A DNA stretch of 46,267 bases from Teichococcus aerophilus (GCF_014490485.1 NZ_JACTVA010000047.1:1-46267); one strand, 5' to 3'; positions 1 through 12,841 are shown, counted from the first letter of the stretch. A program made the numbers and translations. Notes: generated from the letters alone by a model not told the origin.

Positions 1-1
1 C

Positions 2-2089
<2,088 letters not shown>

Positions 2090-2277
2090 TCGTACCCTCG
2101 GACGCCGGGCGGGCGCTTCGCGCCCTCGGCACCGTCGCCGGAGTGTGTGGTCGCTGAAGGCGGAATCGCCGGACGTGAGCCACACGCTCCACGGGTGGCG
2201 GGCCGCCCTCGCGGCCCCGGCCGGCACAAGCCGGCAGCGGGCTTCGCGAGGTCCTGGCACCTGATCCTATTCTCTGC

Positions 2278-2311
2278 AGCCCGGCGGGCGACCGCCGGGC
2301 TGTTGTTCTTT
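2278..2311 (+). terminator. Hairpin after infB (terminator or attenuator)
   Basis: A perfect 10-bp stem (AGCCCGGCGG / CCGCCGGGCT) with a GCGA loop spans 2278-2301 and is followed by the T-rich stretch GTTGTTCTTT. It lies in the 239-bp gap between infB and rbfA, 18 bp before the rbfA ATG. The imperfect T-tract suggests partial termination or an mRNA processing/stability structure rather than a complete stop, since rbfA probably shares the infB transcript. Confidence 0.6.
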
Positions 2312-2328
2312 GTGGAAGACCCTCATCC

Positions 2329-2775
2329 ATGGCCAAGCAACCGGCCGGCAGCGGCCCCACCCAGCGCATGCTGCGTGTCGCGGAGGAAGTGCGTCACGCA
2401 CTCTCCGCCGTCTTCACCCGTGGCGAGATGCGCGACGAGGACCTGCTGGACACCCGCGTGACGGTGACGGAGGTGCGCGCCTCCCCCGACCTGCAGCACA
2501 TGACCTGCTTCGTCAGCGGCCTCGGCCGCCGGCTGAGCAAGGAAGAGATGGACGGCCTGCGCCGCATCCAGCCCTGGCTGCGCAAGCAGGTGGCCAGTGC
2601 CGTGCGGCTGCGCCACGCGCCGGAGCTGCATTTCCAGCATGACGAGGCGCTGGAATATGCCGCGAAGATCGATACCGTGATGCGCCGGCCGGAAGTGCTG
2701 CAGGACCTGCAGGGCCGCCCGGCCAAGCCTGGCCTGCCCGCCAGTGACGCCGACCCCGAGGCCGAGACCGAATGA
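2329..2775 (+). CDS. rbfA: Ribosome-binding factor A
   Basis: RbfA is a small KH-fold protein that binds the 5' region of 16S rRNA during late 30S maturation and cold adaptation. The 148-residue product starts MAKQPAGSGPTQRMLRVAEEV, has the conserved core around VTVTEVRASPDLQHMTCFVS, and ends in an acidic tail (DADPEAETE). Length is normal to slightly long for the family. It lies between infB and the thioesterase gene, whose ATG overlaps the rbfA stop (ATGA at 2772-2775), suggesting translational coupling. Confidence 0.95.
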   Translation: MAKQPAGSGPTQRMLRVAEEVRHALSAVFTRGEMRDEDLLDTRVTVTEVRASPDLQHMTCFVSGLGRRLSKEEMDGLRRIQPWLRKQVASAVRLRHAPELHFQHDEALEYAAKIDTVMRRPEVLQDLQGRPAKPGLPASDADPEAETE

Positions 2776-3170
2776 GCAACCGCCCGCCGCCGGAAGATCC
2801 GCCGAAGGCCGACCCCGTCATCCGCACCACCGCCATGCCGGCGGATACCAACCCGGCCGGCGATATCTTCGGCGGTTGGCTGATGGGGCTGATGGACATG
2901 GCCGCCGGCAGCGCCGCCACCCGCCGCGCCCGGGGCCGCTGCGCCACCGTGGCGGTGGAGGCGATGAGCTTCCTCTCCCCGGTGCGGGTGGGCGACGAGG
3001 TCTCCTTCTACGCCACCGTGCTGACCACCGGCCGGACCTCCATGCGCATCCGCGTGGAAGCCTGGCGGCGGGAGCGGGAAGGGGACCACATGAACCGCGT
3101 GACCGATGCGGTGTTCACCTTCGTGGCGCTGGACCAGACCGGGCGCCCACGCCCGGTGCCGGCGGCCTGA
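2772..3170 (+). CDS. Acyl-CoA thioesterase, YciA-like hotdog family
   Basis: This is a predicted cytoplasmic acyl-CoA hydrolase of the YciA/BACH hotdog type, which releases free CoA from acyl-CoAs. The 132-residue product has the family signature MPADTNPAGDIFGGWLMGLM near residues 18-38, followed by TVAVEAMSFLSPVRVGDEV and a C-terminal strand (DAVFTFVALD). The start overlaps the rbfA stop by 4 bp, so it is built into the ribosome-maturation operon, which is unusual; most bacteria have nothing, or only translation genes, between rbfA and truB. The preferred acyl chain cannot be read from the sequence. The 146 bp between it and truB contain no recognisable gene. Confidence 0.88.
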   Translation: MSNRPPPEDPPKADPVIRTTAMPADTNPAGDIFGGWLMGLMDMAAGSAATRRARGRCATVAVEAMSFLSPVRVGDEVSFYATVLTTGRTSMRIRVEAWRREREGDHMNRVTDAVFTFVALDQTGRPRPVPAA

Positions 3171-3316
3171 GCGGCGCCTTCGCGTCAATGCGCTGGACGC
3201 CTTCGCGCCAAGGCGTAGGCGCCTCGGCGCGCCACCGCTGCTTCGAGCCGGGACGCTTCAGCCCAAGCGCCCCGGCTGCACGCCCTGACTGAAACGACTG
3301 ACTGGAACTCGCAAAG

Positions 3317-4318
3317 ATGCCTCGCCCGCACCGCAAGCCACGCGGACTCCCGCTCGATGGCTGGCTGATCGTCGATAAGCCCTCCGGCATGGGCTCCACG
3401 GATGTGGTGAACAAGCTGAAGCGCGCCTTCAACGCCCAGAAGGTCGGGCATGGCGGGACGCTGGACCCGCTGGCCACCGGCGTGTTGCCCATCGCCTTCG
3501 GCGCCGCCACCAAGACCGTGCCCTACGTCATGGACGGCACCAAGACCTACCGCTTCACGCTGAAGTTCGGCGATGAGCGGGATACGGACGACGCGGATGG
3601 CAAGACCATCGCGACCTCCGATGTGCGCCCGACGGATGACGAGATCCGCGCGGCGCTGCCCGCCTTCATCGGCGACATCATGCAGATCCCGCCGATCTAT
3701 TCCGCCATCAAGGTGAATGGCGAGCGCGCCTACGACATGGCGCGCGAAGGCCAGCTGGTCGAGCTCGCCCCCCGCCCGGCACGGGTGGACAAGTTCGAGC
3801 TGGAGTCGCGCCCGGACGTGGACACCGCCATCTTCACCGTGCAGTCCGGCAAGGGCGTCTATATGCGCTCCCTCGCCCGCGATATCGCCCGCGCGGTGGG
3901 CAGCGTGGGGCATATTGCCACGTTGCGCCGCATGCGGGTCGGTCCCTTCCTGGAAGCGGCGGCGATTCCGCTGGACAAACTGCTTCCGACGGAGGATACC
4001 CCGCCTCCTTCCCCGGACCTCCTGCTCCCCGTAACGACCGCGCTGGCCGACATCCCGGCACTGGCCCTAACGGACGCAGAGGCTGCCCGCCTATCCTTCG
4101 GCCAGACCATCTCCCTGGTCGAACTGATGGGGCGGATCCCGGACGACGCCAACCCCGCAGGGGGCCTGGTGCGCGCGATGGCGGGGGGGCGCCTGAAGGG
4201 CCTGGCCAGGCTGGAGGACGGACTTGTCCGCCCCGAACGCTGGCTTGGCCCGGGTGAGACGACATTTGTCGCACCGCCGCCCGTGGGCGCGGATGACGAC
4301 ACAGAACTGAAAGGCTGA
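3317..4318 (+). CDS. truB: tRNA pseudouridine-55 synthase
   Basis: TruB isomerises U55 to pseudouridine in the T-loop of tRNAs. The 333-residue protein opens with a basic stretch and [17 protein letters not shown], then has the catalytic motif [10 protein letters not shown] with nucleophile Asp50, and the KTYRF motif with Tyr78. [11 protein letters not shown] and [12 protein letters not shown] complete the core. A C-terminal extension rich in Pro and Ala precedes a PUA-like end ([21 protein letters not shown]). The ATG at 3317 is the natural start for the family. rpsO begins 5 bp after its stop. Confidence 0.97.
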   Translation: MPRPHRKPRGLPLDGWLIVDKPSGMGSTDVVNKLKRAFNAQKVGHGGTLDPLATGVLPIAFGAATKTVPYVMDGTKTYRFTLKFGDERDTDDADGKTIATSDVRPTDDEIRAALPAFIGDIMQIPPIYSAIKVNGERAYDMAREGQLVELAPRPARVDKFELESRPDVDTAIFTVQSGKGVYMRSLARDIARAVGSVGHIATLRRMRVGPFLEAAAIPLDKLLPTEDTPPPSPDLLLPVTTALADIPALALTDAEAARLSFGQTISLVELMGRIPDDANPAGGLVRAMAGGRLKGLARLEDGLVRPERWLGPGETTFVAPPPVGADDDTELKG

Positions 4319-4323
4319 AGCCG

Positions 4324-4596
4324 ATGTCGATGTTGACCGCTGAGCGTCGCGCCGAAATCATCAAGGAATACGCGACGAAGGAAGGCGATACGGGTAGCCC
4401 GGAAGTGCAGGTCGCCCTGCTGTCCGAGCGCATCTCCTCGCTGACCGAGCACCTGAAGGCCCACCCGAAGGACTTCCACAGCCGCCGTGGCCTGCTGGTC
4501 CTGGTCGGCCAGCGTCGTGGCCTGCTCGACTACACCAAGAAGAAGAGCCAGACCCGCTACGAGAGCCTGATCGGCCGCCTCGGCCTGCGCCGCTAA
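4324..4596 (+). CDS. rpsO: 30S ribosomal protein S15
   Basis: S15 binds the 16S rRNA central domain and nucleates platform assembly. The 90-residue product ([20 protein letters not shown] ... [20 protein letters not shown]) is full length and highly conserved. It lies 5 bp after truB and ends the block with a canonical intrinsic terminator at 4622-4655. In most proteobacteria pnp follows rpsO; here the next feature is an interspersed repeat and then a convergent ornithine-cyclodeaminase-like gene, so the usual rpsO-pnp pair is broken. Confidence 0.98.
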   Translation: MSMLTAERRAEIIKEYATKEGDTGSPEVQVALLSERISSLTEHLKAHPKDFHSRRGLLVLVGQRRGLLDYTKKKSQTRYESLIGRLGLRR

Positions 4597-4621
4597 ACAG
4601 CGCTTCAGCCCGAACGATATG

Positions 4622-4655
4622 AACGCCGGTCTCCGCAAGGAGGCCGGCGTTTTTC
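4622..4655 (+). terminator. Intrinsic terminator of the infB-rpsO operon
   Basis: Arms AACGCCGG and CCGGCGTT with inner CTCC/GGAG and a GCAA loop form a strong hairpin that runs directly into a T-run (4650-4654). It lies 25 bp after the rpsO stop. It is an ordinary terminator unrelated to the repeat family that begins 31 bp further on. Confidence 0.88.
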
Positions 4656-4685
4656 GTTTGGGGGCGGCCGGTTCAGGGAAGCGAA

Positions 4686-4926
4686 GGCCGGGGAAGGAAT
4701 TCCCCGGGCCCCTTCTTTTTTTCTGCGAGTTTGGTGTGGCGCTTCAGGAATAGGAGCTGGCGCTGCTTGATGATTTTAATAATGGGCCACGCGGACTGAA
4801 CCCCAGTCGCCGGAGGTCTAGGACCTCCGGCGCACCCAGCCGTATCTCAGGCGCACCCCCTCTGCAGCCGCGCCCGCAAAACTCGAAAAAAGAAAAGATG
4901 GGGTCCGGGGAATTCCTTCCCCGGCC
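4686..4926. repeat. Interspersed terminator-like repeat, copy 1 (type A, forward)
   Basis: Full-length 241-bp copy. The left end GGCCGGGGAAGGAATTCC continues to a CCGGGGAA/TTCCCCGG hairpin with GGAA loop, then CCCCTTC and seven Ts, then CTGCGAGTTT. The right end is the inverted counterpart, ending CCTTCCCCGGCC. A central hairpin at 4808-4832 has arms CGCCGGAGGTC/GACCTCCGGCG around TAG. The copy lies between convergent rpsO and the cyclodeaminase-like gene, ending 6 bp from the latter's stop codon. The rest of this 336-bp gap holds only the rpsO terminator. Confidence 0.93.
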
Positions 4927-4932
4927 ATCCCG

Positions 4933-5874
4933 TCACCCCGCCCCCTCGCTCTCATAGGCCAGCACAGCCGCCGCGAGGTCTTCCCCCGCCCAGCCGACCG
5001 ACTTGAACAGGGTCACGTCCCCGGCGTTGGTGCGGCCGGGATGCGTGCCGCGGCAGAGGTCGAACAGGTCGGCCTGGATGTGGTTGGCGTCGATGCTGCC
5101 ATCGGCGATGGCTTGCACGACGTCGCCGGCCTCGGCCAGGGCGCCGGGGCGGGTATCGACGAACAGGCGGGCGCGGCGCACCAGGGCGGAGTCGCTTTCG
5201 CGCATGTCGGGCCGGAAGGCGCCGATCAGGTCCACATGCGTGCCGGGGGCGATGCTGGCGCCGGCCAGCAGCGGCGTGGTGGAGAGGGTGGCGGCGGAGA
5301 TGATGTCGGCCCCCGCCGGGTCGGGCGTGGCCACGGCGCGGGCGGGCAGGCCGGCGGCCGCCAGGCTGGCGGCCAGCTTTGCTGCGCTCTCCGCACGGCG
5401 GGACCAGATGCGGATGTCGCGCAGGCCGAAGCGGGCGGCATAGGCCTCGGCCAGGGCGTGGGCCACCTTGCCGCTGCCCAGCAGCAGCAGGGTCTGGCTG
5501 TCCGGCCGCGCCAGGTAGCCGGCGGCCAGCACGCTGGCGGCGGCGGTGCGGCGGTCGGTCAGTGTGCCGCCATCCAGGATGCAGAGCGGCTGGCCGCTTT
5601 CACCGTCCGACAGCAGGTAGACCGAGTGCACCGCCTGCAGGCCGGGCTGCTTCGCGTTGGCGGGATTCACGTGGACGATCTTGACCCCGGTGAAGCGGTG
5701 CGCCTGCCAGGCCGGCATCAGCAGCAGGGAGCCTTCGGCTGCCTCTTTTTGCGGCAAAGGGTGCCGGTGGCGCAGCGGGGCCTCGCAGCCGGTGCGGAAC
5801 ATCTCCCGCAACGCCTCCAGCAGGGCGGGCCAGGGCAGGCGGGCGGTGGTTTCGGTCTTGTCCAGCATCCGCAT
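4933..5874 (-). CDS. Ornithine cyclodeaminase / mu-crystallin family protein
   Basis: Members are NAD(P)-dependent enzymes that deaminate ornithine to proline or reduce cyclic imines such as delta1-pyrroline-2-carboxylate; the exact substrate is not readable here. With the ATG at 5874 the protein has 313 residues, the normal length. It shows the substrate-side motif HRFTGVKIVHVNPANAKQPG, ILDGGTLTDRRTAAAS, and a Rossmann dinucleotide motif LLLLGSGKVAHALAEAY. The C-terminus has GDVTLFKSVGWAGEDLAAA, typical of the family. The frame stays open upstream but those residues (Cys/Pro-rich, encoded by a C-run) look untranslated. It is divergent from the amino-acid ABC operon, suggesting a role in amino-acid catabolism. 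Confidence 0.85.
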   Translation of the reverse strand: MRMLDKTETTARLPWPALLEALREMFRTGCEAPLRHRHPLPQKEAAEGSLLLMPAWQAHRFTGVKIVHVNPANAKQPGLQAVHSVYLLSDGESGQPLCILDGGTLTDRRTAAASVLAAGYLARPDSQTLLLLGSGKVAHALAEAYAARFGLRDIRIWSRRAESAAKLAASLAAAGLPARAVATPDPAGADIISAATLSTTPLLAGASIAPGTHVDLIGAFRPDMRESDSALVRRARLFVDTRPGALAEAGDVVQAIADGSIDANHIQADLFDLCRGTHPGRTNAGDVTLFKSVGWAGEDLAAAVLAYESEGAG

Positions 5875-6132
5875 GAAGGGTGGGCATCTCCGCCGTGGGG
5901 TGGGCCGCATTTTGCTGGGCGGGGGGGGGCAGGGGCAACAGCTGGCAAGAAGTTTGCTTATGGAGTGAAACCATGCTTCTCGCGGAGTGAGACGGCATGG
6001 CACCATTGCGTCTTTCTCATGGCAGCATTACGCCTGGGAAGATCGGCGACGCTCGCCGGTCCGTGCGTCGAATAAATGCCCGTCGTCCCCCTGAGGCGCG
6101 GTCGGGCCGAGTGGATTTGGGAGAGAGTGACG

Positions 6133-7197
6133 ATGAAGCCGACACGGCTTGCTACACTGCGCGCCACCACCATCCGGGCCCTTGGCGCGGTTGCCCTCGT
6201 CACGGCCGCGGCCATGCCCGCCCTGGCGCAGCAGGCGGCGCCGGCGTCCGGCGCCGATACGCTGGGTGCGATTCGCGCCCGCGGCGCGCTGATCTGCGGC
6301 GTGAACACCGGCCTGGCGGGCTTTGCCCAGCCGAACAGCCAGGGTGCCTGGCAGGGCTTCGACGTCGATTATTGCCGCGCCGTCGCGGTGGCTATTTTCA
6401 ATGACCCGACCAAGGTGCGCTACGTGCCGCTGACGGCGCAGAACCGCTTCACGGCGCTGCAGTCCGGCGAAGTGGACATGGCCGCGCGCAACACGACCGT
6501 GACGCTGTCCCGCGACACGTCGCTGGGCTTCGATTTCCCGGCCATCAACTTCTATGACGGCCAGGGCTTCATGGTGAAGGCCAGCCTGGGCGTGAAGTCG
6601 GCCAAGGAGCTGAACGGCGCCACCATCTGCGTCCAGCCCGGCACGACGACCGAGCAGAACCTGACCGACTGGGCCCGCGCCAACAGCATCCAGTTCACCC
6701 CGGTGGTGATCGAGCGCGTCGAGGAAGTCGTCGGCGCCTATGCCGCCGGCCGCTGCGATGCCTACACCACGGACGTGTCCGGCCTGGCCGCCACCCGCTC
6801 TGCCCAGCCGAACCCGGCGGACCACGTGATCCTGCCGGAAGTGATCAGCAAGGAGCCGCTGGGCCCGTTCGTCCGCCAGGGTGACCCGCGCTTCGCCGAC
6901 ATCGTGCGCTGGACCCACAACGCACTGCTGACGGCCGAGGAGCTGAACATCACCACGGCGAACGTGGACCAGGCCGTGGCCGGCGATGCCCGCCCCGAAG
7001 CGCAGCGCCTGCTGGGCAAGAACGGCGGCCTCGGCCAGATGCTGGGCCTGGACAACGCCTGGGCTGCCAACATCGTCAAGAAGATCGGCAACTACGGCGA
7101 GATCTTCGAGCGCAACCTGGCACCGATCGGCATCCAGCGCGGCCCGAACGCCCAGTGGACGAATGGCGGCCTGCAGTTCTCTCCGCCGTTCCGTTGA
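6133..7197 (+). CDS. aapJ: General L-amino-acid ABC transporter, periplasmic binding protein
   Basis: This is the AapJ/BztA-type solute-binding protein of a broad-specificity L-amino-acid importer. The start at 6133 follows a GGAGAG ribosome-binding site; the protein has 354 residues. The N-terminus is a classical Sec signal (KPTRLATLRATTIRAL, hydrophobic core, AMPALA|QQ). The mature part has IRARGALICGVNTGLAGFAQ, GFDVDYCRAVAVAIF and NTTVTLSRDT, characteristic of this subfamily. It is first in an aapJQMP operon, 83 bp ahead of aapQ, and is separated from the divergent cyclodeaminase-like gene by 258 bp that must contain both promoters; I could not place a convincing -35/-10 pair. Confidence 0.95.
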   Translation: MKPTRLATLRATTIRALGAVALVTAAAMPALAQQAAPASGADTLGAIRARGALICGVNTGLAGFAQPNSQGAWQGFDVDYCRAVAVAIFNDPTKVRYVPLTAQNRFTALQSGEVDMAARNTTVTLSRDTSLGFDFPAINFYDGQGFMVKASLGVKSAKELNGATICVQPGTTTEQNLTDWARANSIQFTPVVIERVEEVVGAYAAGRCDAYTTDVSGLAATRSAQPNPADHVILPEVISKEPLGPFVRQGDPRFADIVRWTHNALLTAEELNITTANVDQAVAGDARPEAQRLLGKNGGLGQMLGLDNAWAANIVKKIGNYGEIFERNLAPIGIQRGPNAQWTNGGLQFSPPFR

Positions 7198-7280
7198 TCT
7201 GACTCCGGTGGCCGGGCGGTTGCCCGGCCACCGTCCCCGCCCGCTCGCGGCGGACATTTGCAATGACGAGAGGCTCCCCG

Positions 7281-8483
7281 ATGTCCGACACGGCCGCTGA
7301 CCCCCGATTGCTTCGCGCACCACCCAAACGCGGGTTGCGCCTCTCATGGGCGGATGAGCGGTTCCGCGCCATCATCTGGCAGGTGCTGATCGTCGGCGTC
7401 GTGGCAGGGGTCATCTGGTGGCTGGTGGGCAACACCCGGCACAACCTGGAAGTGCGCCGCATCGCTACCGGCTTCGGCTTCCTCACGCGCGAGGCGGGGC
7501 TGCCCATCGCCGAATCGCTGGTGCCCTACACACCTGCCAGCACCTATGCGCGGGCGTTGCTGGTCGGCGTGCTGAACACGCTGAAGGTCGCCGTCATCGG
7601 CGTGGTGCTGGCGACCGTGCTGGGCACGTTGATCGGCATCGCGCGCCTCTCCAAGAACTGGCTGCTCTCCCGCATCGCGGCCACCTACATCGAAGTCATC
7701 CGTGACCTGCCGCTGCTGCTGCAGCTGCTGTTCTGGTACACGCTGATGCAGACGCTTCCCGGGCCGCGCCAGGCGATGCACCCGGTCGAAGGCGTCTTCC
7801 TCTCCAACCGCGGCCTGCGCCTGCCCTGGATCCAGTGGGAGGACGCGCACAGCTTCGCGCTGCTCGGCATGGTTGTCGGCATCATCGCGGCGGTCGTGTA
7901 TGGCCGCTCCGCCCGCGCCAAGCAGATGCAGGATGGCCAGCCGCGCAAGATCTGGCCCGCGGCGGTCGGGCTGATCGTCGGCCTGCCGCTGGTGATCTGG
8001 GCCGCCTGGGGCGCACCGTTCCAGGGCGACATCCCGGCGCTGCGCGGCTTCAACTTCCAGGGCGGCATGAGCATCTCGCCCGAGTATTTCGCCCTGCTGG
8101 CCGGCCTCGTCACCTACACCGCCGGCTTCATCGCCGAGATCGTCCGCGCCGGCATCCAGGCGGTGCCGGGCGGGCAGTGGGAGGCGTCCGAGGCGCTGGG
8201 CCTGCAGCGCGGCAAGATCATGCGGCTGGTGGTGCTGCCGCAGGCGCTGCGGGTGATCATCCCGCCAATGACCAGCCAGTACCTGAACCTGACCAAGAAT
8301 TCCTCCCTGGCCGTCGCCATCGGCTACCAGGATATCGTCTCGATCGCCAACACCACGCTGAACCAGACCGGCCAGGCCATCGAGGGCATCGCCATCATCA
8401 TGGGCGTGTACCTGACCATCAGCCTATCGATCAGCCTGTTCATGAACTGGTATAATTCGCGCATCGCGCTGGTGGAGCGTTGA
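7281..8483 (+). CDS. aapQ: General L-amino-acid ABC transporter permease AapQ
   Basis: Inner-membrane permease subunit. The ATG at 7281 is preceded by GAGAGG at a good distance; an ATG six codons upstream (7263) is also in frame. The 400-residue length matches AapQ. It has an N-terminal membrane segment (IIWQVLIVGVVAGVIWWLVG), a large periplasmic segment, and the HisM/GlnP-type permease domain (ALLVGVLNTLKVAVIGVVLA onwards). The EAA loop for contact with the ATPase is near GGQWEASEALGLQRGKIMRL. It sits between aapJ and aapM. Confidence 0.93.
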   Translation: MSDTAADPRLLRAPPKRGLRLSWADERFRAIIWQVLIVGVVAGVIWWLVGNTRHNLEVRRIATGFGFLTREAGLPIAESLVPYTPASTYARALLVGVLNTLKVAVIGVVLATVLGTLIGIARLSKNWLLSRIAATYIEVIRDLPLLLQLLFWYTLMQTLPGPRQAMHPVEGVFLSNRGLRLPWIQWEDAHSFALLGMVVGIIAAVVYGRSARAKQMQDGQPRKIWPAAVGLIVGLPLVIWAAWGAPFQGDIPALRGFNFQGGMSISPEYFALLAGLVTYTAGFIAEIVRAGIQAVPGGQWEASEALGLQRGKIMRLVVLPQALRVIIPPMTSQYLNLTKNSSLAVAIGYQDIVSIANTTLNQTGQAIEGIAIIMGVYLTISLSISLFMNWYNSRIALVER

Positions 8484-8546
8484 TCATGGCCCGCCTTCAA
8501 ACCCCTGGGCGCCTTCCGCGCACCGCGCCGGTGGAGTGCTGACCCG

Positions 8547-9689
8547 ATGAGCGACGCCACCCTCCACGCCCCCGCCGTTTCGGCGGACACCCCCTCCCGC
8601 CGCCCGCCCATCACCGTGGTGGGGCCGGTGGCCTGGGCAAGGGCCAGCCTGTTCTCCTCCTGGCTGTCCACCGCCGTCACGCTGGCGCTGGCCTATCTGC
8701 TGGCCCGCTGGATTATCGGCTTCGTCGACTGGGCGTTCATCAACGCCATCTGGTCCGTGCCGGTGAACGCGCAGGGTGCGCAGACCCAGGCCTGCCGTGC
8801 CCTGCAGGGCGCCGGCGCCTGCTGGGCCGTGATCACCGAGAAGCACCGGTTCATTCTTTTCGGCACCTACCCCTACGATGAGCACTGGCGGCCGCTGGTC
8901 TGCGTGTTCCTGTTCATCGGGCTTTACATCGTCTCGGCGATGCGGCGCTTCTGGCGGAAGGAGCTGGCGCTGATCTGGGCCGGCGTGCTGTTCCTCATCG
9001 GCTTCCTGATGTGGGGCGGCGCGCTGGGCATGCCCTATGTGCCGCAGGAGCGCTGGGGCGGTCTGGTCATCACCCTGATCCTGTCCACCTTCGGCATCGC
9101 CTTCGCCTTCCCGCTGGCCGTCCTCGTCGCCCTCGGCCGCCGGTCCAGGATGCCGGCGATCAAGATGCTCTGCGTCGTGTACGTGGAGCTGATCCGCGGC
9201 GTGCCGCTGATCTCCCTGCTGTTCATGGCCAGCGTCATGTTCCCGCTGTTCCTCCCGGAAGGCATGAACATCGACAAGCTGCTGCGCGCGCAGGTGGCCA
9301 TCATCCTGTTCGCCGCCGCCTACCTGGCGGAAGTGGTGCGCGGCGGCCTGCAGGCGCTCTCCCGCGGGCAGTACGAGGCGGCGGACGCGCTTGGCCTCTC
9401 CTATTGGCAGAAGACGCTGTTCATCATCCTGCCGCAGGCGCTGCGGCTGGTCATCCCGCCGCTGGTGAACACCTTCATCGGCATGTTCAAGGATACGTCG
9501 CTGGTGCTGATCATCGGCATCTTCGACTTGCTGACCGCGGGCAAGACCGCCATCGTCGAGCCCGCCTGGCAGGGCTTCGGCATCGAGGTCTATGTCTTCG
9601 TCGGCATCATCTACTTCATCTTCTGCTTCGCCATGTCCCGCTACAGCCAGGGACTGGAGCGTGGCCTGAACCAGCACCGGGTGCGCTGA
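8547..9689 (+). CDS. aapM: General L-amino-acid ABC transporter permease AapM
   Basis: Second permease subunit of the Aap importer, 380 residues, typical length. Several membrane segments are evident (for example [17 protein letters not shown] and [17 protein letters not shown]). The C-terminal permease domain carries the EAA-type loop [19 protein letters not shown] and [20 protein letters not shown]. The long insertion between the first segments, with two Cys ([16 protein letters not shown]), is as expected for AapM. It starts 63 bp after aapQ; aapP begins 40 bp after its stop. Confidence 0.93.
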   Translation: MSDATLHAPAVSADTPSRRPPITVVGPVAWARASLFSSWLSTAVTLALAYLLARWIIGFVDWAFINAIWSVPVNAQGAQTQACRALQGAGACWAVITEKHRFILFGTYPYDEHWRPLVCVFLFIGLYIVSAMRRFWRKELALIWAGVLFLIGFLMWGGALGMPYVPQERWGGLVITLILSTFGIAFAFPLAVLVALGRRSRMPAIKMLCVVYVELIRGVPLISLLFMASVMFPLFLPEGMNIDKLLRAQVAIILFAAAYLAEVVRGGLQALSRGQYEAADALGLSYWQKTLFIILPQALRLVIPPLVNTFIGMFKDTSLVLIIGIFDLLTAGKTAIVEPAWQGFGIEVYVFVGIIYFIFCFAMSRYSQGLERGLNQHRVR

Positions 9690-9729
9690 TGCCCACCCCC
9701 ATCAACCGCACCGCCAAGGAAGCGTCCCG

Positions 9730-10518
<789 letters not shown>

Positions 10519-10612
10519 CCGGCGGGAAGGGGCGGGGCGGGTTCCGCCTTGCCCCTGGCGCTGGCTTGGCCATCGGCTCCTGCCCCGGGGGCGATGTCCG
10601 GAGGTTGGAGAA

Positions 10613-10854
10613 GGCCGGGGAAGGAATTCCCCGGACCCCTTCTTTCTTTCTGCGAGTTTGGTGTGGCGCTGCGGGACTGAGAGCGGGCGCTTCTTGATGA
10701 TTTTATCAATGGGCACGCGGGCTGAATCCGCAGTCGCCGGAGGTCCAGGACCTCCGGCGCACCCAACCGTCTCTTAGACCCGCCCTCTCAACGGCCCACT
10801 CGGCAAAAACTCGGAAAAAGAAAAGAAGGGCCCCGGGGAATTCCTTCCCCGGCC
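10613..10854. repeat. Interspersed terminator-like repeat, copy 2 (type A, forward)
   Basis: Full-length 242-bp copy in the 469-bp gap between co-directional aapP and kup. Both ends carry the GGCCGGGGAAGGAATTCC hairpin; the left T-tract is CTTCTTTCTTTCTGCGAG. The central palindrome at 10735-10759 has 12-bp arms (CGCCGGAGGTCC / GGACCTCCGGCG) around a single A. No other gene or clear signal was found in the gap. Confidence 0.93.
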
Positions 10855-10987
10855 TTAGACCCCACCCGACGGCCGGCCCGGGGGGAGCCGGCCCTTGCAT
10901 GGCAACCCCCCGAACCCCTATGCGTTGCGGCTGCACCAAACCAGCACGGCCGTGTCCTCCATTTCCTCATCTCCTGACGCCCGCCCG

Positions 10988-12832
10988 ATGACGCCTGCGC
11001 TGGTTCTCGGCGTCCTGGGCGTTGTCTTCGGCGATATCGGCACCAGCCCGCTTTATGCGCTGCGTGCCTCCCTGCTGCACTTCTCGGCCGATGGGCTGGA
11101 GCGGTGGGAGATCCTCGGCGTCCTCAGCCTGATCTTCTGGTCGCTAATCCTGGTGGTGACGGTGAAATACGTCCTGCTGGTGCTGCGCGCGGATAACCGG
11201 GGGGAGGGCGGCATCCTGGCGCTGATGGCCCTGGCCCAGCGCGTGGCGCGGTCCGACCGTTCCCGCCGCTTCGTCGCCATCGTCGGCGTCATCGGCGCGG
11301 CGCTGTTCTTCGGGGATGGCATCATCACCCCGGCGGTCTCGGTGCTCTCGGCGGTGGAGGGGCTGAAGATCGTCTCCCCCGCCTTCGACGGCGCGGTCAT
11401 CCCGATTTCCCTGGCCATCCTGGTGGCGCTGTTCCTGGTGCAGCATCGCGGCACGCACGGGCTGGGGCGCATCTTCGGCCCCATCACGGCGGTATGGTTC
11501 GCCAGCCTCGGCATCCTCGGCCTCATCGAGGTGATCAAGGAGCCGGAGGTGCTGGCGGCGCTCAGCCCGCACCATGCCATCACCTTCTGCGCCACCTACA
11601 AGCTGGCGGCCTTCATCGCGCTCGGCTCCGTCGTGCTGGCGGTGACGGGGGCGGAGGCGCTGTATGCCGACATGGGCCATTTCGGCGCCAGGCCCATCCG
11701 CTTCGCCTGGCTGTGGTTCGTGCTGCCGTCCCTGACGCTGAACTACCTGGGCCAGGGCGCGCTGCTGCTGAGCGACCAGCATGCGCTGGAGAACCCGTTC
11801 TACCTGTTGGCGCCGGACTGGCTGCGGCTGCCGCTGGTGGTGCTGGCGACGCTGGCCACCATCATCGCCAGCCAGGCGATGATCTCGGGCGCCTTCTCCA
11901 TCGGCCGGCAATGCGTGCAGATGGGCTTCATGCCCCGCCTGGTCGTGCACCATACGAGCGAGACGGAGGAGGGGCAGATCTACATGCCGCAGATCAACTA
12001 CGCCCTGCTGGCCGGCGTGGTGATCCTGGTGCTCTCCTTCCACGATTCGGACAGCCTGGCCGCCGCCTACGGTATCGCGGTGACGGGCACCTTCCTCTGC
12101 ACCTCCATCCTGGCCGGGCTGGTGCTGCGGCGGCGCTTCAACTGGCCGGTGCTGGGCGTGGTGGCGGTGATGGTGCCGCTGTTCCTGCTGGACCTCAGCT
12201 TCTTCATCTCCAACGTCCTGAAGGTGCCGGATGGCGGCTGGGTGCCGCTGGTCCTCGGCGCACTGCTCTGCGTGATGATGATGACGTGGCGCCGGGGCCG
12301 GGACCTGTTGTTCGACCGCTTCCGGCAGGACAGCCTGCCGCTGAAGTCCTTCCTGGCCCGCCTGCCGCAGTCCCGTACCATCCGCGTGCCGGGCATCGCC
12401 GTGTTCATGACCGGCCAGGCCGACTACCTGCCCAATGCGCTGCTGCACAACCTGAAGCACAACAAGGTGCTGCATGAGCGGGTGCTGTTCGTCACCGTCA
12501 TCAACGAGGACGTGCCCCAGGCGCAGGAGCGGCGGGAAGTGACGGAGATGGCGCCGGGTATCCACCGCGTCATCCTGCGCTACGGCTTCCAGGAGAGCCC
12601 GAACATCCCGCGGGAGCTGGAGGCGCTGCGCGAGTACGGCGTCGATTTCGAGGCGATGCAGGCCAGCTACTTCCTGGGGCGGGAGACGCTGGTGGCCGCC
12701 GCCGTGCCCAAGCTGCCGCGCTGGCAGCAGGCGCTGTTCTCGGTGATGAGCCGCAATGCCGTGCCCGCCACCGAGTTCTTCCGCATCCCGAGCGACCGCG
12801 TGGTCGAGCTCGGCGTGCGCGTGGCCATCTGA
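10988..12832 (+). CDS. kup: Kup-type low-affinity potassium transporter
   Basis: Kup (TrkD) is an inner-membrane K+:H+ symporter. From the ATG at 10988 the product has 614 residues, near the usual 620-630. It opens with the diagnostic [17 protein letters not shown], continues with about 12 membrane segments including [17 protein letters not shown] and [15 protein letters not shown], and ends with a soluble C-terminal domain from about residue 450. The start is uncertain: an in-frame GTG at 10952 would add 12 residues and give a more usual short cytosolic N-terminus; neither start has a clear Shine-Dalgarno sequence. The first glycosyltransferase follows after 9 bp. Confidence 0.94.
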   Translation: MTPALVLGVLGVVFGDIGTSPLYALRASLLHFSADGLERWEILGVLSLIFWSLILVVTVKYVLLVLRADNRGEGGILALMALAQRVARSDRSRRFVAIVGVIGAALFFGDGIITPAVSVLSAVEGLKIVSPAFDGAVIPISLAILVALFLVQHRGTHGLGRIFGPITAVWFASLGILGLIEVIKEPEVLAALSPHHAITFCATYKLAAFIALGSVVLAVTGAEALYADMGHFGARPIRFAWLWFVLPSLTLNYLGQGALLLSDQHALENPFYLLAPDWLRLPLVVLATLATIIASQAMISGAFSIGRQCVQMGFMPRLVVHHTSETEEGQIYMPQINYALLAGVVILVLSFHDSDSLAAAYGIAVTGTFLCTSILAGLVLRRRFNWPVLGVVAVMVPLFLLDLSFFISNVLKVPDGGWVPLVLGALLCVMMMTWRRGRDLLFDRFRQDSLPLKSFLARLPQSRTIRVPGIAVFMTGQADYLPNALLHNLKHNKVLHERVLFVTVINEDVPQAQERREVTEMAPGIHRVILRYGFQESPNIPRELEALREYGVDFEAMQASYFLGRETLVAAAVPKLPRWQQALFSVMSRNAVPATEFFRIPSDRVVELGVRVAI

Positions 12833-12841
12833 GCCGCGCCG

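Noticed and set aside
5921-5929. A nine-G run upstream of the cyclodeaminase-like gene as a phase-variation tract
   Set aside because: It lies upstream of the preferred start at 5874 and would change frame only in an implausible N-terminal extension.
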